Shown: positions 1-6,585 of the stretch, piece after piece | How the letters are laid out: the number at the start of each line of letters is the position of its first letter | How positions within the stretch are numbered: position 1 is the stretch's first letter | From: an uncultured Clostridia bacterium | Lineage (GTDB): Bacteria > Bacillota > Clostridia > Christensenellales > UBA1242 | Direction of reading: 5' to 3' | Assembly: GCA_934725745.1 (NCBI GenBank) | Contig: CAKVCH010000027.1 | Coordinates: 1 to 7,317 of the forward strand | DNA: 7,317 bases | Made by a program: the position numbers and the translations under genes | Notes under the pieces: generated by a model | What the model saw: the letters and a program-made list of their open reading frames with translations, nothing else | Database searches by the model: none | Told to the model about the DNA's origin: nothing

Positions 1-42
1 GATGAGTTGAAGAAATGTGTTTTTTTGCTTTTAGGTCGCACC

Positions 43-48
43 TATAAA
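43..48 (+). promoter_or_regulatory. possible -10 element of the tRNA-His promoter
   Basis: TATAAA lies 10 bp before the 5' end of the tRNA, which is a suitable distance for a short 5' leader. The upstream stretch is T-rich (around 19-26) but offers only a weak -35 match, so this call rests mainly on position. A small TAGGT-CGC-ACCTA palindrome (32-44) sits across the left edge of the element. I see no gene in bases 1-58. Confidence 0.35.
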
Positions 49-58
49 ATAAAAATAT

Positions 59-136
59 GGTGAATGTAGCTCAGTTGGCTAGAGCGCCAGATTGTGGCTC
101 TGGAGGTCGTGGGTTCGAGTCCCATCTTTCACCCCA
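59..136 (+). tRNA. tRNA-His (anticodon GTG)
   Basis: The cloverleaf can be folded by eye. The D stem is GCTC/GAGC (69-72 with 82-85). The anticodon stem is CCAGA/TCTGG (87-91 with 99-103), with loop TTGTGGC and anticodon GTG at 94-96. The T stem is GTGGG/CCCAT around TTCGAGT (109-125). The acceptor stem starts at G60. The extra G at 59 can pair with the discriminator C133, which is the G-1:C73 identity pair specific to histidine tRNAs. CCA is encoded at 134-136. One acceptor pair is a T-T mismatch (65 with 127). It reads histidine CAC and CAU codons. A terminator follows directly, so it appears to be a single-gene transcription unit. Confidence 0.97.
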
Positions 137-141
137 GTTAT

Positions 142-174
142 AAAAGGACATCTATATAGGTGTTCTTTTTTCTT
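142..174 (+). terminator. rho-independent terminator after tRNA-His
   Basis: AGGACATCT (145-153) pairs with AGGTGTTCT (158-166) as nine base pairs including two G-U pairs, around an ATAT loop. A-T pairs lengthen the base of the stem. A T-rich tract follows (166-174). It lies 5-10 bp after the tRNA CCA end and separates the tRNA from the DUF378 gene. Confidence 0.85.
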
Positions 175-233
175 CCTTTTCTATGTATATTTTAAGAAAA
201 ACAAATTAAACTATGATTAAAGGGGGATAAAAA

Positions 234-446
234 ATGAAGATTGCTAATTTTATTGCTTGGATTGTGCTACTTGTTGGCGCACTAAACTGGGGATTGGTGG
301 CTATTTTTAACTGGAACTTAGTCTCCGCTATCACTGGTGGTGTGGCAGTCATCGCGACAATTATCTATTGTCTTGTAGCGGTTGCGGGCATTTGGCTTTT
401 GATTGTTCCATTTATCGACAGAGGCAGAATTTCTCTTTGGGACTAA
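234..446 (+). CDS. small DUF378-family membrane protein
   Basis: This 70-residue protein has the features of the DUF378 family (YuzA-like). It has a first hydrophobic helix (about residues 4-26) carrying the family signature VGALNWGLVAIFN, then LVSAITGG. A second helix follows (about 36-60), and a short charged tail ends in ISLWD. Both helices probably lie in the cytoplasmic membrane. The family has no established function. The start is supported by a strong AGGGGG ribosome binding site at 221-226, seven bases before the ATG. The tRNA terminator lies upstream and a bidirectional terminator lies downstream, so the gene is probably monocistronic. It is convergent with spoIVA. TATGAT at 212-217 is too close to the ribosome binding site to serve as its -10, and I could not assign a promoter. 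Nothing in the sequence itself ties it to sporulation. Confidence 0.85.
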   Translation: MKIANFIAWIVLLVGALNWGLVAIFNWNLVSAITGGVAVIATIIYCLVAVAGIWLLIVPFIDRGRISLWD

Positions 447-463
447 AATCTAAATGAGAATAT

Positions 464-518
464 AAATTTGAGCATCTTACTCAAAATTTTACTATTATAG
501 GATTAAAAAAAATTTGAG
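464..518 (+). repeat. 9-bp direct repeat able to form alternative hairpins
   Basis: AAATTTGAG occurs at 464-472 and again at 510-518, flanking the near-complement CTCAAAATTT at 480-489. The middle segment can pair with either copy: a 9-bp stem with one bulged A and a 7-base loop using the left copy, or a longer-looped stem using the right copy. Neither fold has a T tract after it. It lies in the 3' untranslated region of the DUF378 gene, just before the bidirectional terminator. It may be only AT-rich chance pairing. Confidence 0.4.
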
Positions 519-520
519 TT

Positions 521-557
521 AAAAAACTTCGAAGATTTGTAGTCTTCGAAGTTTTTT
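521..557. terminator. strong bidirectional rho-independent terminator
   Basis: AAAAAACTTCGAAGA (521-535) is perfectly complementary to TCTTCGAAGTTTTTT (543-557), with a 7-base loop. The outer six A-T pairs give a T run on either strand, so the element can end transcription of the + strand DUF378 gene and of the - strand spoIVA gene, whose stop codon is about 80 bp away. Its place between two convergent genes fits this double role. The rest of 558-638 is AT-rich and holds no gene I can support. Confidence 0.9.
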
Positions 558-638
558 ATAGTAGGAGTGCAATAACAATATATATTCTTTACTTGGGGTA
601 GAATATTCTTTATTTTCTTTTGTGTTTAATAATTTCTA

Positions 639-2117
639 TTAAAGCAATATGCAAATAATTCCGCCCTTGCCTTCATTGACGATTCGACCTAATGTTTTGC
701 GCATTTTCTTTTGGGCTTCTAGTGGCATTTGAACAATTTTCTTGTTTAGACCTTCGTTTACAAGGCTATGCAAACTTTTGCCAAACATATTTGTTTCCCA
801 AAGCCCTTTTGGATTGCTTTCAAATTCTTTTAAAAGATATTTGACGATGTCTTCACTTTGTTGCTCGCTTCCAACAACTGGGCAAATTTCTGTGTTTACA
901 TCAACTTTCATAATGTGTAAACTTGGCGCGCTTGCTTTAAGTCGTACGCCGTAACGCGAACCTTGTTTAACAATCTCTGGCTCTTCAAGTCGCATTTCTT
1001 CCATTTTTGGGCTCACAACCCCGTAGCCGTCTTTTTCGACTTGCTCTAGGGCTTCCTTCACCTTGTCATACTCAGTTTTCGCATATGCAAGAGTTTTGAT
1101 ATAGGAAATTAGTTCAAAATCACTTCCAATTTGTTGCCCGCATTCACTTGACAAAACCTTATAGAAAAGGTCTTGTTTAGGCTCAATTTCAAGATAAGCA
1201 ACACCTTCGCCCATATTGATATTTGATAGTTTAATTGGCTCAAAATTAGCGGAATTGTTAAATAAGTTTTCAACAGAACTAATTTCCCCTACCTTAGTTG
1301 CATCGTTAACTAAAAGTTTGCTCTCGGTCACAATTTCTTGAATAAGGTCATTATCAAAAGGCAAAACTTGCAACCATTTTGGCATTTTGACACGCAAAGA
1401 ATAAAGTGGAAATTCATTTAGAAGGTTAACAAAAATATTGCCAATATCCTTTTCATTTAGATTTGCAACATCAATTGCAAGCACTGGGACATTGTAATTT
1501 GCTTTCATCGTTTCAACCAAAATCGTTGTTGCTTTATCGTTTGGCTTTGCAGTGTTTAAAACGACTACAAAAGGTTTCCCCGTGTTTTTCAATTCGTCAA
1601 TTGTTTGGCTCTCTGCTTTAATGTAGTTTTCTCTTTCAAGTTCGCCAAAAGTTCCGTCCGTTGTAACAACGACAGCAACTGTCGAGTGGTCTTTTATAAC
1701 CTTTCGAGTTCCTATTTCCGCTGCTGTTTCAAATGGAAGTGGCTCATCGCTCCAAGGCGTGTTAATAAGCCTTGGTTTGTTATTTTCAACTAAGCCTTCT
1801 GCACCATTTACAGTATATCCGACACAATCTACAAGTCTAACTTTTAAGTCAATATTATAGTTAATTTTGATTTTGACTGCATCTTTTGGAACAAACCTAG
1901 GTTGTGTTGTCATAATTGTTTTTCCGTCTGCACTTTGTGGTAATTCATCTATCGTGCGAGTTTTGTCAAATTCATTCTCGATGTTTGGCAAAACCATTTT
2001 ATTTACAAAATTTGTTATAAAAGTAGATTTTCCAGAACGAACAGGTCCCACGACACCGAGATAAATGTCCCCGCCCGTGCGTTTTGAAATATCTTCATAA
2101 ATTTTATACGAATCCAT
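639..2117 (-). CDS. spoIVA: stage IV sporulation protein A, spore coat morphogenetic ATPase
   Basis: SpoIVA polymerises on the outer forespore membrane, using ATP hydrolysis, to form the basement layer of the spore coat. It is also needed for cortex formation. In Bacillus subtilis it is anchored by SpoVM. From the ATG at 2117 the protein is 492 residues, the same length as the B. subtilis protein, and key positions coincide: Walker A GPVRSGKST at 24-32 with K30, the sensor threonines T70 and T71 in GKTIMTT, and Walker B D97 in VRLVDCVGY. The middle and C-terminal parts include AEIGTRKVI, HAKTEYD-like AYAKTEYD, EPEIVKQGSRYGVRLKA and a hydrophobic end GGIICILL, close to the B. subtilis end that contacts the membrane and SpoVM. 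The start is set by a strong GGAGGA at 2122-2127. The frame stays open 20 codons further up to a TTG, but that region holds the promoter. It is preceded by the plsY terminator, so it is probably transcribed alone. Confidence 0.97.
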   Translation of the reverse strand: MDSYKIYEDISKRTGGDIYLGVVGPVRSGKSTFITNFVNKMVLPNIENEFDKTRTIDELPQSADGKTIMTTQPRFVPKDAVKIKINYNIDLKVRLVDCVGYTVNGAEGLVENNKPRLINTPWSDEPLPFETAAEIGTRKVIKDHSTVAVVVTTDGTFGELERENYIKAESQTIDELKNTGKPFVVVLNTAKPNDKATTILVETMKANYNVPVLAIDVANLNEKDIGNIFVNLLNEFPLYSLRVKMPKWLQVLPFDNDLIQEIVTESKLLVNDATKVGEISSVENLFNNSANFEPIKLSNINMGEGVAYLEIEPKQDLFYKVLSSECGQQIGSDFELISYIKTLAYAKTEYDKVKEALEQVEKDGYGVVSPKMEEMRLEEPEIVKQGSRYGVRLKASAPSLHIMKVDVNTEICPVVGSEQQSEDIVKYLLKEFESNPKGLWETNMFGKSLHSLVNEGLNKKIVQMPLEAQKKMRKTLGRIVNEGKGGIICILL

Positions 2118-2121
2118 ATTT

Positions 2122-2127
2122 TCCTCC
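2122..2127 (-). promoter_or_regulatory. ribosome binding site that sets the spoIVA start
   Basis: Read on the - strand this is GGAGGA, four to five bases before the ATG at 2117. The alternative TTG start at 2177 has no comparable site, and choosing it would place the promoter inside the gene. Confidence 0.9.
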
Positions 2128-2141
2128 AACAAATTCGATAT

Positions 2142-2170
2142 ACCAAAATATATGCCCTTAATATTTTGGT
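2142..2170 (-). repeat. perfect 10-bp inverted repeat over the spoIVA promoter
   Basis: ACCAAAATAT (2170-2161) and ATATTTTGGT (2151-2142) on the - strand are perfect inverted copies separated by nine bases. The repeat covers the promoter spacer, most of the -10 element and the expected start of transcription. It therefore looks like an operator more than a terminator. No T run follows. Confidence 0.6.
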
Positions 2171-2175
2171 TATGC
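2147..2175 (-). promoter_or_regulatory. probable sigma-E promoter of spoIVA
   Basis: On the - strand, GCATAAC (2175-2169) and CATATATT (2154-2147) are separated by 14 bases. This fits the mother-cell sigma-E pattern as I know it (about KMATATT, 14-15 bases, CATACAMT) with five of seven and six of eight positions. Transcription would start near 2140, leaving a leader of about 23 bases that holds the ribosome binding site. spoIVA is a sigma-E gene in B. subtilis, which supports the call. A TTGACA at 2188-2183 with AATATT 17 bases on is a weaker sigma-A alternative. Confidence 0.65.
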
Positions 2176-2321
2176 AAATTTTTGTCAAAAAAAGAGAAAA
2201 ATATGTCTAACTAATATATAGCATTTAGAGCAAAAAAATATATTGCGCTAATAAACGATTGTCACCTTTCTTTATAGATAATTTGTAACGGCAAAAAAAT
2301 TTAGCACACAAAAAGTAGAAT

Positions 2322-2351
2322 ATAAAAAAGGTTAGTTGTAAAAAACTAACC
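2322..2351 (-). terminator. rho-independent terminator of der-plsY
   Basis: On the - strand GGTTAGTT (2351-2344) pairs with AACTAACC (2337-2330) around a six-base loop, followed by six T residues (2329-2324). The plsY stop codon TAG (2348-2346) lies inside the first arm, so terminator and coding end overlap. It should stop housekeeping transcription from entering spoIVA. The rest of the gap (2176-2321) contains no gene I can support. Confidence 0.88.
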
Positions 2352-3050
2352 AATTTCTTTTTGTTTTATCTGTTCCTTTTCCGCTTTTGACTGTCTTTTC
2401 CCTATTTTATGCAGTTTGTCGCGAAAATTGATTTTATTTTCTTTTCCAATAAGCAACCTAAATATGTTTTGTCTATGTGCAAAAAACACCAGACAAAAGA
2501 TGGCAAAAAGCAATAAACTTAAAACGATATTTCCCGAACCGTTTAATATTCCAAGCGTATATGCTTCAACAATAGTAAAAAGCGTTACCATTAAAAATGA
2601 TACTAAGGATGCATAATCAAAAAGTAGCAAGAATATAAACCCGCCGACAAAGATTATAAGTCCTAGAAGTGGATTTGCCACACAAAACATTCCGTAGCAT
2701 ACAGCAGCGCCTTTTCCACCTTTAAAATGATAAAATACAGGAAAAATATTCCCGACAAGCGCCGATAACCCGCCCGTAAAAAGCCCAATGTACGCATTTA
2801 AGCCACCACTTAGACCGCCAAAAAGGTAAAATCCACAAAGTGCTGGAATAATGCCTTTCAACATATCAAGACAAAGTGTCAAGAGTCCAATTCCAAAGCC
2901 AAGATTTCGTAGCATATTCATTGTACCAGGGTTCCCGCTTCCCGACTTAGAAATGTCATAGTGCTTTGCACGGCTAATTATTCTTGCAAAAAAGATGTTG
3001 CCAATTAGATAAGAGCCTATAATTAAAACTACAAATTTCCACCATTCCAT
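2346..3050 (-). CDS. plsY: glycerol-3-phosphate acyltransferase PlsY
   Basis: PlsY is a multi-pass membrane enzyme. It transfers the acyl group from acyl-phosphate (made by PlsX) to sn-glycerol 3-phosphate, giving lysophosphatidic acid. The 234-residue product shows the family motifs: GSGNPGTMNMLRNLG at 37-51, DMLKG at 62-66, GNIFPVFYHFKGGKG at 100-114, and HRQNIFRLLIGKEN at 192-205, among several hydrophobic helices. Three positions differ from the usual family pattern as I know it: GSYLIG where GSIPxG is common, TMN where ATN or TTN is common, and GN in place of GH before the FPVF segment. A lysine-rich tail of about 30 residues follows the last motif, making it somewhat longer than typical 190-210 residue members. 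The start ATG lies 2 bp after the der stop codon. An AAGGAAG (3067-3061) inside the der end serves as ribosome binding site, so the two genes are co-transcribed. gpsA, often the next gene, is missing. Confidence 0.93.
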   Translation of the reverse strand: MEWWKFVVLIIGSYLIGNIFFARIISRAKHYDISKSGSGNPGTMNMLRNLGFGIGLLTLCLDMLKGIIPALCGFYLFGGLSGGLNAYIGLFTGGLSALVGNIFPVFYHFKGGKGAAVCYGMFCVANPLLGLIIFVGGFIFLLLFDYASLVSFLMVTLFTIVEAYTLGILNGSGNIVLSLLLFAIFCLVFFAHRQNIFRLLIGKENKINFRDKLHKIGKRQSKAEKEQIKQKEIG

Positions 3051-3052
3051 AT

Positions 3053-4387
3053 CTATAATTCTTCCTTATCTGAACGACTTTTAATCACAAGATTTATTGG
3101 CGTTCCGCTAAAATCAACCGCTTTTCGTATAGTGTTTTCTAAATATCTTTCATATGAAAAGTGCATAAGATTTTTGTCGTTAACAAAAATTACAATTGTT
3201 GGTGGATTTACGCCCGTTTGTGTCGCGTATAAAATTTTCAATCTTTGTCCATTTTTGCTTGGTGGTTGTTTAAGGTTTATTGCCGATTGAATAATGTCAT
3301 TTAATTGCCCAGTCGAAATTCTTTTATTTGCGTTGCCAATAATTCTTTCAACTTCTTCCATAATTTTACTGACGCGTTGTCCTGTTTTAACGGATATAAA
3401 AACTGGAACATAATAATCCATAAATTTGAGTTCTTCATCAAGTTGTTTTTTGAAAACATTTATTGTTTTGTCATCCTTGTTTTCAATCAAATCCCACTTA
3501 TTCAAAACAACCAAGTTTGGTTTCTTTTGGTCGTGAACAAAACCCGCGACCTTTATGTCTTGCTCAGTGATTCCGTCTGCTATATCAATCATCGTGATAA
3601 CAATATCGGCTCTTTTTATCGCTTCTATTGTCCTAAGAACGCTGTATCTTTCAATACTTGCGTCTTCAATCGCAGACTTTTTTCTAAGCCCTGCTGTATC
3701 AATTAAAACATAATCCTTGCCATTATATCTAAACGGAGAATCAATCGCGTCACGCGTTGTCCCAGCGATTTTACTGACAACCAGCCTTTCTTCGCCTAAA
3801 AGTTTATTTGTAAGGCTACTTTTGCCAGCATTTGGTTTGCCGACGATTGCGATTTTAACCGCATTTGTGTTTTCTTGTAAATCCAAATTATGTGATTTTA
3901 GGCAATTGACAACTTCATCAAGAAGGTCGCCAAGTCCCTTGCTTTGTTCACTTGAAATCGGATAAACATACTTAAAACCTAGTTCGTAAAAGTCGTATAA
4001 ATTTTCCATTTCAAAGTTGTCGAGTTTATTAACAACTAGAATAATGTCTTTTCTCGTCCTTTTCATAAGGTAGTCAGCAACTTGTCTATCTGCGCCACAC
4101 AAGCCTGTTTTGCCGTCAACAAAAAAGAGAATTACATCTGCGAGATCAATCGCAATTTGTGCTTGATTAAAAATGTTTTTTTCTATTTCGCCTTTGCTAT
4201 CAAAGTCAAGACCGCCCGTGTCAACGAGTGTAAAAAAACTGCCACACCATTCCGCGTCGCCATATATTCTATCTCTTGTGACCCCTGCTATGTCGTCAAC
4301 AATACTAATGCGTCTTCCACAAATTTTATTGAAAAATGTACTTTTGCCGACATTTGGTCTTCCTACAATTGCTACCAAAGGTTTCAT
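3053..4387 (-). CDS. der: ribosome biogenesis GTPase Der (EngA), two tandem G domains
   Basis: Der is an essential GTPase for maturation of the 50S ribosomal subunit. The 444-residue protein is full length. The first G domain has GRPNVGKST (9-17), GVTRDR (35-40), DTGGL (56-60) and NKLD (120-123). The second has GKPNAGKSS (183-191), GTTRDA (209-214), DTAGLRKK (230-237) and NKWD (296-299). The last 90 residues or so form the KH-like RNA-binding domain, with GVNPPTIVIFVN and FSGTPINLVIKSR near the end. All nucleotide-binding motifs are intact in both domains, in contrast to the neighbouring FeoB. The ribosome binding site resembles AAGGAGGTGA (AAGTTGGTGA, 4400-4391), three bases before the ATG. 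It has a good promoter of its own in the 44-bp gap after feoB and is followed by plsY 2 bp downstream. Confidence 0.98.
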   Translation of the reverse strand: MKPLVAIVGRPNVGKSTFFNKICGRRISIVDDIAGVTRDRIYGDAEWCGSFFTLVDTGGLDFDSKGEIEKNIFNQAQIAIDLADVILFFVDGKTGLCGADRQVADYLMKRTRKDIILVVNKLDNFEMENLYDFYELGFKYVYPISSEQSKGLGDLLDEVVNCLKSHNLDLQENTNAVKIAIVGKPNAGKSSLTNKLLGEERLVVSKIAGTTRDAIDSPFRYNGKDYVLIDTAGLRKKSAIEDASIERYSVLRTIEAIKRADIVITMIDIADGITEQDIKVAGFVHDQKKPNLVVLNKWDLIENKDDKTINVFKKQLDEELKFMDYYVPVFISVKTGQRVSKIMEEVERIIGNANKRISTGQLNDIIQSAINLKQPPSKNGQRLKILYATQTGVNPPTIVIFVNDKNLMHFSYERYLENTIRKAVDFSGTPINLVIKSRSDKEEL

Positions 4388-4410
4388 GTTTCACCAACTT
4401 TTACAATTGC

Positions 4411-4439
4411 ATTTTAACATATACAACCAATTTAATCAA
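4411..4439 (-). promoter_or_regulatory. probable sigma-A promoter of der-plsY
   Basis: On the - strand TTGATT (4439-4434) and TAAAAT (4416-4411) are spaced by exactly 17 bases, and a TG one base before the -10 makes it an extended -10 element. Transcription would start near 4404, about 17 bases before the der ATG. The -35 element overlaps the feoB stop codon. No terminator is visible between feoB and der, so readthrough from feoAB is also possible. Confidence 0.65.
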
Positions 4440-6585
4440 TGTTTTTGACCACACATTTTTTGCAATTTTTTGAGCAGTTTAGGCACATCCCGCGAGAGCG
4501 CGCCATTTTGAACGATTTTATTAGAATATATAGAACAAAAACAGCAACCATTGCAGAAATTAATATTTTGCTTATCAAAGCTCCCGTTCCTAGTTGATAA
4601 ATCACAAAGCATATCGAGTATGCAACAATAAATTGAACGATACAAGTTAATATGGTTAATTTCCAGCCGATTTCCTTTTTAAGCACTGCAATTGTAGAAA
4701 TGCAAGGCATATATAAAAGGCTAAAAATCATCATAACAACCGCCGTTAAAGGAGAAAAGTTTATCGCAAATCCACTAGCCAAAAAACTTGCACCCAGTTG
4801 TCTTTCAAAATTTGTTGAATTTGGAACATTGTTTATAATTGCCATGGTTCCGACAACCATTTCCTTTGCCATAATTCCGACAAGCAAACTTACAACGATT
4901 CCCCAGTTATCAAGACCGATTGGTCGGAAAACAATAGCAAGCGCTTTGCCTATTGTTTCCAGCATACTAGTCGCCGTCCGAACGGTCGGTATGTATTCAA
5001 ATTTAAAACTGAAATTTTGTAAAATCCAAACTATGACACTAAAAGAAAGAAGTATCGTTGCTACTTTAACTACAAATTGTTTTATGTTTTGCCAAATAGT
5101 TATCATTATTTGCTTAAAACTTGGCATTCTATAAGGTGGAAATTCAAGGATGAAAGACCTTTCTCCGCTTTTTAAATAGTTTTTACTTAGTAGATTTGAA
5201 ATAAGAAGCCCAACGATGACGCCTAATAAATAGAGCCCAATTATAATAAAAATGTTCCCTTTGCTAAAAAACGCGCCACCGATCACGGCATAAATAGGAA
5301 GTTTTGCACTGCAACTCATATATGGACTTATCATTGCGGTCTTTATTTTTGTGTTTTTGTCTTCTATATTTCGCGCGGTCAAAACCGCAGTTGTTGTACA
5401 TCCAAAACTCATTAAAATTGTAAAAATGCTTTTTCCACTAAGTCCAAATTTATAAAAAATGTCTTCAAATGAAAATGCAAGACGCGACATATATCCACTA
5501 TCTTCAAGAATGGACAAAAATAAAAATAGAAGCACAATTTGTGGGATAAAACTTAATAACCCGCCAACACCACCAATTATTCCCGTTGAAAACAGCCCAA
5601 TTATCCATGCAGGAGCATTGATTTTATAAAGTAAACTCGTTATCGGGTCACCAATCAATTTATCAATAATTATTTTTAGCCATTCTGATAACATCGCACC
5701 CAGTGACGAAAAAGTTATATAAAAAATCAAAAATAAAATTGCAAGAAAAATTGGCAAACAAAGAAATTTATTTAAAACAAATTTATCTGCTTTAAATTTG
5801 CCGTAGACTACATTGCTTTGTTTTATAACGCATTGTGTCAAAATTTTTTCTATAAAATTGTAACGATATTTCGCAATTATGGTTAAATAGTCGTCTTTTA
5901 GTACAATTTCATCGATTTTTTTCTTTTGAATGTCGGTTAATCCGACTTTTTCGATAATTTTTTCATCCTGTTCAAGGATTTTTATAGCAATAAATTCCTT
6001 TCTACAATTAAATTGACTTAATTGTGAGGGCGACAAAATAGATATAATGTCATTTATAGGCAGTTTTTTCTCATAATCAAGAATTAAATTGCTCGCAGAC
6101 ATAATTTTGGAAAAATTTTCTTTTAAATCAAATACATTTTTCTTTAATAGAACATCATTTTTTATGACTTTTAAATCAAGCAATTTTGACAATTTATCAT
6201 AATCATATTCTTTGCCGTTTCTCTTAATTTCATTGTCAAAATTTATAAGGATTGTGGGTTTTAAGCCCGCTTCAATTAGTTGTAAAGTTAAGTACAAGTT
6301 GCGTTCTAATATGTTGGCGTCACAAATATTTATAACCTTTGCGTCACTTGACAATAGATAATCAATCGCCACTTGTTCTTCAAAACTGAAACTTGTCATT
6401 GAATATAGCCCTGGCAAATCAATAACCCCAATTTCGCGTCCTTCGACTTTGATAATTTTTTCCTTTTTGTCGACCGTAACGCCGTGCCAGTTGCCAGTAT
6501 GTTCAAAACTTTTTGTTAACTTATTATATAAGGTTGTTTTCCCCACATTTGGGTTTCCAACCAAAACAATTTGTTCTATACTCAT
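4432..6585 (-). CDS. feoB: ferrous iron transport protein B
   Basis: FeoB is the membrane component of the Fe(II) importer, with a cytoplasmic N-terminal G domain. The 717-residue product has G1 GNPNVGKTT (10-18), G2 region GNWHGVTVDKKE (31-42) and G3 DLPG (56-59). A FeoB-type helical segment follows to about 265. The transmembrane part includes EDSGYMSRLAF (361-371), GLSGKS (381-386), a first gate region FGCTTTAV (394-401) with PYMSCSAKLP (421-430), AKEMVVGT (573-580), and the second gate LLYMPCISTIAVLKKEIG (623-640). The G4 position reads NFDN (115-118) in place of NxxD, and G5 (about 140-155) has lost its Ser-Ala core. The first gate reads GCTTT where GCxVP is usual. The tail has four cysteines, CLNCSKNCKKC (701-711). 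Its ATG overlaps the feoA stop as ATGA, with GGTG at 6594-6591 as ribosome binding site, so the two are translationally coupled. The membrane half looks intact and iron transport is likely; how the G domain works is uncertain. Confidence 0.95.
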   Translation of the reverse strand: MSIEQIVLVGNPNVGKTTLYNKLTKSFEHTGNWHGVTVDKKEKIIKVEGREIGVIDLPGLYSMTSFSFEEQVAIDYLLSSDAKVINICDANILERNLYLTLQLIEAGLKPTILINFDNEIKRNGKEYDYDKLSKLLDLKVIKNDVLLKKNVFDLKENFSKIMSASNLILDYEKKLPINDIISILSPSQLSQFNCRKEFIAIKILEQDEKIIEKVGLTDIQKKKIDEIVLKDDYLTIIAKYRYNFIEKILTQCVIKQSNVVYGKFKADKFVLNKFLCLPIFLAILFLIFYITFSSLGAMLSEWLKIIIDKLIGDPITSLLYKINAPAWIIGLFSTGIIGGVGGLLSFIPQIVLLFLFLSILEDSGYMSRLAFSFEDIFYKFGLSGKSIFTILMSFGCTTTAVLTARNIEDKNTKIKTAMISPYMSCSAKLPIYAVIGGAFFSKGNIFIIIGLYLLGVIVGLLISNLLSKNYLKSGERSFILEFPPYRMPSFKQIMITIWQNIKQFVVKVATILLSFSVIVWILQNFSFKFEYIPTVRTATSMLETIGKALAIVFRPIGLDNWGIVVSLLVGIMAKEMVVGTMAIINNVPNSTNFERQLGASFLASGFAINFSPLTAVVMMIFSLLYMPCISTIAVLKKEIGWKLTILTCIVQFIVAYSICFVIYQLGTGALISKILISAMVAVFVLYILIKSFKMARSRGMCLNCSKNCKKCVVKNID

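Noticed and set aside
32..44. TAGGT-CGC-ACCTA palindrome
   Set aside because: It is only five base pairs, has no T run after it on either strand and overlaps the tRNA promoter region, so it cannot be called a terminator.
212..217. TATGAT as -10 element of the DUF378 gene
   Set aside because: Transcription would start within the AGGGGG ribosome binding site at 221-226, and there is no good -35.
583..612. TATTCTTTA repeated 21 bp apart
   Set aside because: Two 9-bp AT-rich copies in an AT-rich gap are expected by chance, and they have no link to a gene start.
2118..2177. Longer spoIVA reading frame starting at TTG 2177
   Set aside because: The 20 extra codons cover the sigma-E-like promoter and the inverted repeat. 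The ATG at 2117 has a GGAGGA site and gives 492 residues with K30, T70, T71 and D97 in the B. subtilis numbering.
2160..2188. TTGACA-17-AATATT as a sigma-A promoter for spoIVA
   Set aside because: The -35 is perfect but the -10 is weak. The overlapping sigma-E pattern fits both the spacing and the known control of spoIVA better. It is kept only as an alternative.
3305..4448. Open frames antisense to der, and similar ones over feoB, plsY and spoIVA
   Set aside because: They lie entirely inside well-conserved genes on the other strand, have no convincing ribosome binding sites and resemble no family I know.
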